Below are positions 1 to 5,425 of a DNA stretch of 64,000 nt, piece by piece. The stretch is from assembly GCA_017645585.1 (NCBI GenBank), contig JAGCOF010000002.1:94991-158990 (forward strand), written 5' to 3'. Origin of the DNA: Bacteroidales bacterium (GTDB lineage Bacteria > Bacteroidota > Bacteroidia > Bacteroidales > P3). The notes below the pieces were generated by a model that was not told the origin of the DNA, searched no databases, and was given only the letters and a program-made list of their open reading frames with translations. Position 1 is the stretch's first letter; every line of letters starts with the position of its first letter. Position numbers and translations under genes: made by a program.

Positions 1-1
1 C

Positions 2-544
2 TCCGGCCAGATGGATGTGCCCAATGAGGAACTCGACGCACAAACCCGCATAGCCCTCCAGCAGCTCGGCGACGCCCTCGGCATCACCACCCTGGAGATT
101 ATCCGCGAGAAGAACGGCGACGCCTACAGCCCCAGCGCCAGCGTCAACTGCAACATCTCGCTCACCGGCACCGGCAAAGTCGCTTGGCAGTTCTACATCG
201 GCTGCGACCCCGAGAAGGCCAAGAAGATTGAGAAAGACTGCATCAAGATCCTCAAGCAGTACATCAAGAAGGGCTGCGACGAGAAGACCCTCGGCAAAGT
301 GCAGGAGCAGATGATTGTCCAGCACGCCAAGAACGCCCAGAACAACAGCTTCTGGATGGGTCAGTTGCAGGGCTGCTACATGTACAACGAGAGCCGCGAC
401 TTCCACGTGAGCGACTACGACCAGATGGTCAAATCCGTCACCCCCGAGACGATTAAGGCCCTCGCCCAGAAGTACATCAACCTGAACAACTACGTCGTCG
501 TCACCCTCCGTCCCGAGGATGGCGCCGTCGGAACCGCCGATTGA
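2..544 (+). CDS. M16 family zinc peptidase, C-terminal fragment
   Basis: This is the 3' end of a larger gene; the reading frame is open from the first codon of the window, so the start and the HxxEH zinc site lie upstream. The visible ~180 residues match the C-terminal half of insulinase/PqqL-type peptidases: a helix followed by 'ITTLEIIREKNGDAYSPSAS', the segment that forms the second half of the substrate chamber in this family, then helical regions ending in 'VVVTLRPEDG'. The family degrades peptides in the periplasm. A hairpin with a T run follows the stop codon. The family call is good; the exact substrate is unknown. Confidence 0.8.
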   Translation, partial: SGQMDVPNEELDAQTRIALQQLGDALGITTLEIIREKNGDAYSPSASVNCNISLTGTGKVAWQFYIGCDPEKAKKIEKDCIKILKQYIKKGCDEKTLGKVQEQMIVQHAKNAQNNSFWMGQLQGCYMYNESRDFHVSDYDQMVKSVTPETIKALAQKYINLNNYVVVTLRPEDGAVGTAD

Positions 545-557
545 TTATACTGATTGA

Positions 558-616
558 GATGTGAGACGTAAGACGTGAGACAACAGCGCTCACTCTCACG
601 TCTCACATCTTTTTTA
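558..616 (+). terminator. Period-7 GTGAGAC hairpin with T run
   Basis: The arms 558-568 and 599-609 are exact complements and are followed by seven T. The arms are built from the word GTGAGAC/GTAAGAC repeated every 7 bases. The same word forms a longer hairpin at 20020-20086, so a dispersed repeat is acting here as a plausible intrinsic terminator for the M16 peptidase gene. Confidence 0.65.
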
Positions 617-623
617 TAGTATC

Positions 624-1415
624 ATGCGAAACCAAGAAACCACCAAACACGATTACGGTCACGCGTTGCTTGTGGCAGGCGCCTACAGCCGTATGGGGTG
701 CGCCATCCTGTCGGCACGTGCGGCGCTGCGTAGCGGCTGCGGCCTGCTGACCGTCCATCTGCCGCAACGCTGTGTCGACCCCATGCAGGCAGCCTTCCCC
801 GAAGCGATGGTCAGCGTCGACCCCTCGCCTACTCTCTTCACCACCGTTCCGGAGCACCTGGAACGCTACGCCGCCATTGCCGTAGGGCCCGGCATAGGCA
901 TCGACCCCGCCACCCGCGAGGCCCTGTTGCAGCTGCTGGCAATCCGGCCGGCCGAAATCCCTTTGGTGCTCGACGCCGATGCACTCAACCTTCTCTCCCC
1001 TCTCACCACCAACATTATACCTTCCAACACTATCCTCACGCCCCACGCCGGCGAATACCGCCGCCTCTTCGGCGACGCCGACCCCGCCGCGATGGCCGCC
1101 AAACACGGCTGCATCATCGTGCAGAAAGCTCACCACACACACGTCTATTCACCTGACGGACAGGTGTATGAGAATCACACCGGCAACGCTGGGATGGCCA
1201 CCGCCGGTAGCGGCGACGTGCTGACCGGCATACTGCTCGGCATGCTGGCCTCCAACCACTTACACGCAAAACCCTACGACATTGTATGTCGTGCTGTCGA
1301 AATACACGGTCAATTGGGCGACCTCGCCATCGAAAAACAGTCGGAATCCAGCCTCATAGCTTCCGACCTGGTAGACAACCTTAGGTTTGTATCTACCGAC
1401 ATAACAAACGATTAG
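624..1415 (+). CDS. nnrD: ADP-dependent (S)-NAD(P)H-hydrate dehydratase
   Basis: This enzyme repairs hydrated NADH and NADPH by ADP-driven dehydration in the cytoplasm. The 263-residue protein has the ribokinase-like fold signatures of the YjeF C-terminal/CARKD family: GPGIG near residue 89, LVLDADALNLL, TPHAGEY, and the diagnostic NAGMATAGSGDVLTG near residue 188, which binds the nucleotide. The epimerase half (NnrE), often fused to it, is absent, so this is the stand-alone dehydratase. The ATG at 624 follows closely on the hairpin terminator of the previous gene, so it should have its own promoter or depend on read-through. Confidence 0.9.
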   Translation: MRNQETTKHDYGHALLVAGAYSRMGCAILSARAALRSGCGLLTVHLPQRCVDPMQAAFPEAMVSVDPSPTLFTTVPEHLERYAAIAVGPGIGIDPATREALLQLLAIRPAEIPLVLDADALNLLSPLTTNIIPSNTILTPHAGEYRRLFGDADPAAMAAKHGCIIVQKAHHTHVYSPDGQVYENHTGNAGMATAGSGDVLTGILLGMLASNHLHAKPYDIVCRAVEIHGQLGDLAIEKQSESSLIASDLVDNLRFVSTDITND

Positions 1416-1469
1416 ACAAACGACCGAAAAATATTTCAAAAAAAATTTGGTCAGTTTGTAAATTGTTTG

Positions 1470-1478
1470 TACTTTTGC
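1470..1478 (+). promoter_or_regulatory. Bacteroidetes-type -7 promoter for tRNA-Asn
   Basis: TACTTTTGC matches TAnnTTTGC, with TTTGGTC upstream in the place of the -33 element. It is followed by CACCCGCTTTC, shared almost exactly with the two tRNA-Val promoters. Confidence 0.75.
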
Positions 1479-1497
1479 ACCCGCTTTCGAGAAAGAT

Positions 1498-1571
1498 TCC
1501 TCCTTAGCTCAGTTGGTTAGAGCACCTGACTGTTAATCAGGGGGTCGAAGGTTCAAGTCCTTCAGGGGGAG
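1498..1571 (+). tRNA. tRNA-Asn (anticodon GTT)
   Basis: The cloverleaf is complete: a 7-bp acceptor (TCCTCCT with AGGGGGA, one G-T pair), D stem GCTC/GAGC, anticodon stem CCTGA/TCAGG with loop CTGTTAA (anticodon at 1532-1534), and T arm with TTCAAGT. The discriminator is G. CCA is not encoded. Confidence 0.96.
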
Positions 1572-1579
1572 CAAAGAAG

Positions 1580-1604
1580 AGGCGGCAATAAAGCCGCCTT
1601 TTTT
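1580..1604 (+). terminator. Intrinsic terminator of tRNA-Asn
   Basis: The stem AGGCGGC / GCCGCCT has an AATAAA loop and is followed by six T. It lies 9 bases after the tRNA. Confidence 0.88.
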
Positions 1605-1617
1605 GTTTGGCAATTTG

Positions 1618-1791
1618 ATGAAAATACTTCTTATAGTACTCGGGGTAGCGGTGGCTGTGGTGGCGCTGATGATGCTGGGACTCGGCATCAAGATGCTCTT
1701 CCACAAGGAGAAGGAATTCCGCCGGCCTTGTGCCAACGCCGACCCCAAGACGGGCCGCTGCGCCAACTGCACCTGCAAGGACCGCCACTGA
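1618..1791 (+). CDS. Small membrane protein with a cysteine-rich tail
   Basis: This 57-residue protein has one hydrophobic helix (residues 2-22, 'ILLIVLGVAVAVVALMMLG') and a short polar tail carrying C-x8-C-x2-C-x-C. The ATG at 1618 is preferred to an upstream TTG that lies inside the tRNA terminator. Small single-pass proteins with a four-cysteine tail are common in Bacteroidales and resemble NqrM in layout (NqrM helps insert metal into the Na+-NQR complex), but the spacing differs. I do not assign a function; metal or Fe-S binding by the cysteines is an inference. Confidence 0.6.
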   Translation: MKILLIVLGVAVAVVALMMLGLGIKMLFHKEKEFRRPCANADPKTGRCANCTCKDRH

Positions 1792-1803
1792 GTCCGTCCC
1801 TTC

Positions 1804-1913
1804 TTCTATTGTTTTTCAGTAGTTCTTCAACAGTTCTTCAAAAAAAAGTTGAAGAACTGTTGAAGAACTGTCATTAAACTGTCGTTGAAATGTGGGAGTC
1901 AAGCAGGAGTCAC
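1804..1913 (+). repeat. 11-bp register array A, hairpin form
   Basis: The units AGTTCTTCAAC (forward, twice) turn into GTTGAAGAACT (twice) and continue as GTCATTAAACT, GTCGTTGAAAT, GTGGGAGTCAA and GCAGGAGTCAC, all in an 11-base register. Arms 1821-1841 and 1849-1869 are perfect 21-bp complements with a 7-base loop. The array lies between the small membrane protein and the phoH promoter. Confidence 0.85.
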
Positions 1914-1937
1914 TACATTTATATCAAATATTTTTCG

Positions 1938-1946
1938 TATCTTTGC
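1938..1946 (+). promoter_or_regulatory. -7 promoter element abutting the phoH start codon
   Basis: TATCTTTGC is a full match to the Bacteroidetes -7 element and ends three bases before the ATG at 1950. Transcription would begin at or very near the start codon. Confidence 0.7.
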
Positions 1947-1949
1947 AGC

Positions 1950-2912
1950 ATGATTGAAACGACTACGGAGAGGATTTTCTCGCTTGAAGAGATTGATTAC
2001 GCGCGCTTTTGGGGTCAGAACGACCGCCTGCTGGAGTTTATCAAGCTGCTGTTTCCCAAGCTGAAGCTCATCGCCCGAGGCGACATGCTGAAGGCCATCG
2101 GCTCGGAGGAGGACATCGAATGGTTCGACGGCAAGCTGCAGGCCATGATGACCTATTACGACAAGTTCGGCCGCATCACGGAGAACGCCATCATGGGCAT
2201 CATGGAAAACGGCGGCGGCAGTCCCGAGGCGGAGGTGAGCGACGAGGTGCTGGTGCACGGCCGCAACGGGCTGCTCATCAAGGCCCGCACGCCCAACCAG
2301 CAGCGGCTGGTACGCTCAGTATATGAGCACGATATGGTGTTCGCCATAGGTCCCGCCGGCACCGGCAAGACCTATACGGCAGTGGCTATGGCTGTGCGTG
2401 CGCTGAAGAACAAGGAGGTGCGCCGCATCATCCTGACGCGCCCCGCCGTGGAAGCCGGCGAAAACCTGGGCTTCCTGCCGGGCGACCTGCGTGACAAGCT
2501 GGACCCCTACCTGCAACCCCTCTACGACGCCCTGCGCGACATGATACCGCAGCAGAAGTTGCTCTCCTATTGGGAGGACAATACCATTGAGATAGCGCCG
2601 CTGGCCTTCATGCGTGGCCGCACGTTGGACAACGCCTTCGTCATCCTCGACGAGGCCCAGAACGCCACCTCGGCGCAGCTCAAGATGTTCCTCACCCGCA
2701 TGGGCCGCAACGCCAAGTTCGTCATCACCGGCGACCTGACGCAGGTGGACCTGCCGCGTCACCAGCAGAGCGGCCTGCTGCAGGCGGTCAATATACTGAA
2801 GGAGGTGAAGGGCATCGACATCATCGAGTTGGACAACAGCGATGTCATTCGCCACCGCCTCGTTACCGATATCATCAAGGCCTATGATAACCTACCCAAA
2901 CTGCAAGATTAA
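1950..2912 (+). CDS. phoH: PhoH family P-loop ATPase
   Basis: This cytoplasmic ATPase of the PhoH/YbeZ type is linked in other bacteria to RNA metabolism and ribosome maturation. The 320-residue protein has Walker A GPAGTGKT near residue 134, Walker B VILDEAQN near residue 231, and the family segment 'RPAVEAGENLGFLPGDL'. The start is set at ATG 1950 because the N-terminus 'MIETTTERIFSLEEIDYARF' aligns with typical PhoH starts and because the promoter sits just upstream; an upstream ATG at 1890 would lie before that promoter and inside the repeat array. The 3' end overlaps ispE by 29 bases, suggesting coupled expression. Confidence 0.93.
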   Translation: MIETTTERIFSLEEIDYARFWGQNDRLLEFIKLLFPKLKLIARGDMLKAIGSEEDIEWFDGKLQAMMTYYDKFGRITENAIMGIMENGGGSPEAEVSDEVLVHGRNGLLIKARTPNQQRLVRSVYEHDMVFAIGPAGTGKTYTAVAMAVRALKNKEVRRIILTRPAVEAGENLGFLPGDLRDKLDPYLQPLYDALRDMIPQQKLLSYWEDNTIEIAPLAFMRGRTLDNAFVILDEAQNATSAQLKMFLTRMGRNAKFVITGDLTQVDLPRHQQSGLLQAVNILKEVKGIDIIELDNSDVIRHRLVTDIIKAYDNLPKLQD

Positions 2913-3663
2913 CCTCGGCCTGTATGTAGTAGGCAAACGCCCCGATGGTTACCACGACCTGGAAACCATATTCCTACCGGTACATGAGATGCACGACGAG
3001 CTGGAAATCACCCCACTCACCACTCATCATTCATCACTCATCACTCAAGAGGGTATCACGCTCGACAACGCACCCGAGGACAACCTCTGCATGCGTGCCT
3101 GGCGGTTGCTGCACGACGAGTTCGACATCCCCGCCGTCAGTATCCGTTTGAAGAAGGGCATCCCCTTCGGCGCCGGCCTCGGTGGCGGCAGCAGCGACGC
3201 CGCCTTCACCCTCAAGATGCTCAACGAGATGTTCTCTTTGGGACTGAGCAATGGTGATTTGGAGCAACGCGCCGCCCGTCTGGGCGCCGACTGCGCCTTC
3301 TTCATCCAGAACCGCCCCGCCTACGCCACCGGCATCGGCGACCAATTGGAGCCCCTGGAATTAAAAATCAAAAATGAAGAACTAAGAATTGAGATAGAGA
3401 TTCCAGAGGGGGAACACGTGTCGACCAAAGAAGCCTACGCCGGCATCGACCTCTCATGTCTCACCTCTCACGTCTCACTGAAGGACGCCATCCATCGCCC
3501 CATCGAGGAGTGGCGCCACCTCATCGTCAACGACTTTGAGGCCTCGGTATTCCCCACCCACCCTGCCATTGCGGCCCTCAAAAACGATATGTACGCGCGC
3601 GGAGCCCTCTATGCCAGCATGACCGGCAGCGGCGCCGCCGTCTTCGGCATCTTCCCCAGATAG
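2884..3663 (+). CDS. ispE: 4-diphosphocytidyl-2-C-methyl-D-erythritol kinase
   Basis: IspE phosphorylates CDP-methylerythritol in the non-mevalonate isoprenoid pathway. This is a GHMP kinase: the start 'PNCKINLGLYVVGKRPDGYH' and the phosphate loop GAGLGGGSSDAA (near residue 98) are canonical, and the C-terminal GSGAAVFG is present. The ATG at 2884 lies inside the end of phoH. Three stretches of the protein are written in the same words that fill spacers elsewhere in the window: LTTHHSSLITQ (about 3016-3048), LKIKNEELRIEI (about 3361-3396) and LSCLTSHVSLK (about 3454-3483). All keep the frame and avoid the active-site motifs, so the enzyme is probably functional. Confidence 0.9.
   Translation: MITYPNCKINLGLYVVGKRPDGYHDLETIFLPVHEMHDELEITPLTTHHSSLITQEGITLDNAPEDNLCMRAWRLLHDEFDIPAVSIRLKKGIPFGAGLGGGSSDAAFTLKMLNEMFSLGLSNGDLEQRAARLGADCAFFIQNRPAYATGIGDQLEPLELKIKNEELRIEIEIPEGEHVSTKEAYAGIDLSCLTSHVSLKDAIHRPIEEWRHLIVNDFEASVFPTHPAIAALKNDMYARGALYASMTGSGAAVFGIFPR
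3016..3048 (+). repeat. In-frame spacer-type phrase in ispE (1 of 3)
   Basis: A CTCATCACTCATCACT-type reiteration encodes LTTHHSSLITQ. It looks like non-coding low-complexity spacer DNA but is in frame. Confidence 0.6.
3361..3396 (+). repeat. In-frame spacer-type phrase in ispE (2 of 3)
   Basis: A run of AAAAATGAAGAACTAAGAAT type encodes KIKNEELRI. It replaces the strand that normally precedes the VST motif of IspE. A similar AATGAAGAATCGAGAAT run is inside the M14 carboxypeptidase gene at about 17910. Confidence 0.6.
3454..3483 (+). repeat. In-frame spacer-type phrase in ispE (3 of 3)
   Basis: A CTCACCTCTCACGTCTCACT-like run encodes LTSHVSL. The words CTCACGTCTCAC also build the spacer hairpins at 558-616 and 20020-20086. 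Confidence 0.6.
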
Positions 3664-3666
3664 ACA

Positions 3667-3693
3667 TTTTTTTTACTCTCGCTGTCAGATTTT
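3667..3693 (+). promoter_or_regulatory. Candidate ECF-type promoter of the sigma fusion gene
   Basis: A T8 tract is followed by CTCGCTGT and ATTTT. A similar order (T8, CTCGTGT, ATTTTT) stands on the minus strand in front of the second ECF sigma gene, at 43341-43361. There is no TAnnTTTGC element here, so a sigma-specific, perhaps autoregulated, promoter is plausible. Confidence 0.35.
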
Positions 3694-3709
3694 GGCCTCA
3701 CAAGGGGTA

Positions 3710-4846
3710 ATGTATATGTGTATGGAACGACATAAGACATTCACCGACTTACTGAGAGGCTATTCCGACCTTATCTGGAGCATGTGCCACCACGCTGCAC
3801 ACGGCGACCTTGAGCAGTGCCGCGACCTGTTCCAGGATGTGTCGTTGCGTCTCTGGCAGCATTTCGGCGAACTACGTCCCGACGCCCAACCGCACGAAAA
3901 GAAAGCCTGGGTGGAGTGGCAGACACGTCACGTGTTGGAGCATGCCGCCCGTCGTCAGCGTCCAGAGCCAATGGGCGAACTGCCCGAACAACCCGACGGC
4001 GACGCTTTAGTCGACATCGAAATCCGCTCACTCATCAACGACCTGTTGGCACAGCTGCAACCCGACGAACGACAGTTGGTGCAGATGCGGCTGGAAGGCT
4101 ATTCTGCCGGTGAGATTGCCGACAAGATGGGGATCAGCCGCGATACTGTCTATCAGCGCATACACCGGACACTGTTGAAGGCCCGCAGAGTGCTGATAGT
4201 AGTGCTTTTGTTGCTGTTGGCCAGCTCTATCGCCATTGCAGTGGTACCGTCATGGCGACAGTGGATCTTCGGCGCTGACGAACCTGCAACAACGGACACA
4301 CTACCCATAAGCGCCCCTCCCACGCATTCCCCCGCCCCCTCACAAATCACCGACACAGTTCAAGATACCGTTGTTTCACATCATACGTGGGTTGCGCAGG
4401 AGCCTCTCCCACACCTTGTCGCCGCAGTCGATACGGTGTTTCCTGTTCTTCCACTGACCCTTAGCGAGCCCTGCGGCTGCCCGGAAGGCTATCGCAGAAA
4501 GCCTCAGGAGGATAGCCTGGAGTATCTTTCTGATCCTTGCGAACCTATTCCCGTCGAGTTACCGGAGGCAACCATCAGGGTCGTGGGGAACAATATTGTG
4601 GTGGAAGGAGTAGGATATGAGCTTGTCGATGTATACGATGCCCACGGGCGCTTAGTAGCCACCACACAATGTAACGGCCACTGCACGCTCACCATCAGAC
4701 CCGACCGCACCTATACCTCCTCGCTTCCCTATTGGGTGCAGGTGGGCGACCGTCCACGAGAGCGCGTTTTCTTGGATGACGTACCCAAGTGGGAATGGTA
4801 CGATCGTTCCCTCCCAACATCTTTCCGGCGAATATACGTTCAATAA
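3710..4846 (+). CDS. ECF sigma factor fused to a membrane helix and a surface-type C-terminal domain
   Basis: The first ~160 residues are an ECF sigma factor: region 2 ('YSDLIWSMCHHAAHGDLEQC...FQDVSLRLW') and region 4 with the helix-turn-helix 'YSAGEIADKMGISRDTVYQR' (about residues 116-156). A hydrophobic helix 'VLIVVLLLLLASSIAIAVV' follows directly (about 161-180), then a Pro/Thr-rich linker. The C-terminal ~70 residues (about 289-359, 'NNIVVEG...LVDVYDAHGRLV...WVQVGDRPRERVFL') resemble the tails of the LRR surface proteins in this window ('GRIVVEG...IQVFDMMGRL...LVRVGGRPARKVAVI'). So a DNA-binding factor appears tethered to the inner membrane with an extracytoplasmic sensor-like domain. ATG 3710 follows AGGGG; ATG 3722 is an alternative. 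Role inferred: a one-piece transmembrane transcription switch for the following genes. Confidence 0.8.
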   Translation: MYMCMERHKTFTDLLRGYSDLIWSMCHHAAHGDLEQCRDLFQDVSLRLWQHFGELRPDAQPHEKKAWVEWQTRHVLEHAARRQRPEPMGELPEQPDGDALVDIEIRSLINDLLAQLQPDERQLVQMRLEGYSAGEIADKMGISRDTVYQRIHRTLLKARRVLIVVLLLLLASSIAIAVVPSWRQWIFGADEPATTDTLPISAPPTHSPAPSQITDTVQDTVVSHHTWVAQEPLPHLVAAVDTVFPVLPLTLSEPCGCPEGYRRKPQEDSLEYLSDPCEPIPVELPEATIRVVGNNIVVEGVGYELVDVYDAHGRLVATTQCNGHCTLTIRPDRTYTSSLPYWVQVGDRPRERVFLDDVPKWEWYDRSLPTSFRRIYVQ

Positions 4847-4877
4847 TTTCAACCTAAATACAAAAAGATATGATACA

Positions 4878-5324
4878 ATGAAACACGCCAAACACTTCTT
4901 TGCGCTGCTCGCAGTTCTGACGCTTGCAGCCATATTGGGTTGCTCAGAGAAAGAGAACGATCATCCTGCAGGAAACACCCCCCCTGGACAATCCGGCACA
5001 CCTGTGTCACTTGTCGGAACGACATGGGGATGTGAGAGCGAGGTTGATGGGACGATTGATAAAACCATACTTCACTTCGTCACCGACAGTACAGGCTCGG
5101 AGCACGACTATCTCAGCTCAAACGGACATGTCCTCGCAGATGCAACCACAGACTTTGTCTACCATTTTGATGGCCTCACACTTGCGGGAACCATACGCCT
5201 CAACTTAAATTTTGCGCAGGAAGAGGCCTTCACCTATCACCCTGCCGACACCTCCCTGTCATACATCGGCCATGTTTTTCATCTTATGGAAGTGTCGAAC
5301 AAACACCCTGCCGTGAATTTGTAA
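4878..5324 (+). CDS. Lipoprotein, paralogue of 7267-7695
   Basis: This 148-residue protein has a lipoprotein signal (lipobox LAAILGC, Cys22) and a Pro/Gly-rich linker. The mature part shares 'F-TDSTG' and 'FTYHP-DT-L-YIG' with the lipoprotein at 7267-7695, so the two are paralogues with a small beta-rich domain. The start is ATG 4878, 31 bases after the sigma fusion gene; a longer upstream reading overlaps that gene and lacks a signal peptide. A 24-base stretch after the stop (5331-5354) recurs after the paralogue. Probably exposed on the periplasmic side or the outer membrane surface; function unknown. Confidence 0.75.
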   Translation: MKHAKHFFALLAVLTLAAILGCSEKENDHPAGNTPPGQSGTPVSLVGTTWGCESEVDGTIDKTILHFVTDSTGSEHDYLSSNGHVLADATTDFVYHFDGLTLAGTIRLNLNFAQEEAFTYHPADTSLSYIGHVFHLMEVSNKHPAVNL

Positions 5325-5330
5325 TCAACC

Positions 5331-5354
5331 ACACAAATATCCTACGCCCTGCCG
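5331..5354 (+). repeat. Duplicated 3' flank of the lipoprotein genes (copy 1)
   Basis: This stretch matches 7714-7737 at 22 of 24 bases, in the same position relative to a paralogous lipoprotein gene. It marks a segmental duplication. Confidence 0.7.
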
Positions 5355-5375
5355 AAAGGGAAATGGTAAGCCCAT

Positions 5376-5405
5376 CATCTTTCCAGAGAATATACGTTCA
5401 ATAAT
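5376..5405 (+). repeat. Remnant copy of the sigma fusion gene's 3' end
   Basis: These bases match 4818-4847, the last codons of the sigma fusion gene plus its flank, at 28 of 30 bases. The lipoprotein gene at 4878 therefore sits between two copies of the same junction, as expected if a lipoprotein-carrying segment was inserted or duplicated between the sigma gene and the LRR gene. Confidence 0.7.
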
Positions 5406-5425
5406 ATCACTAAATACAATTGATT

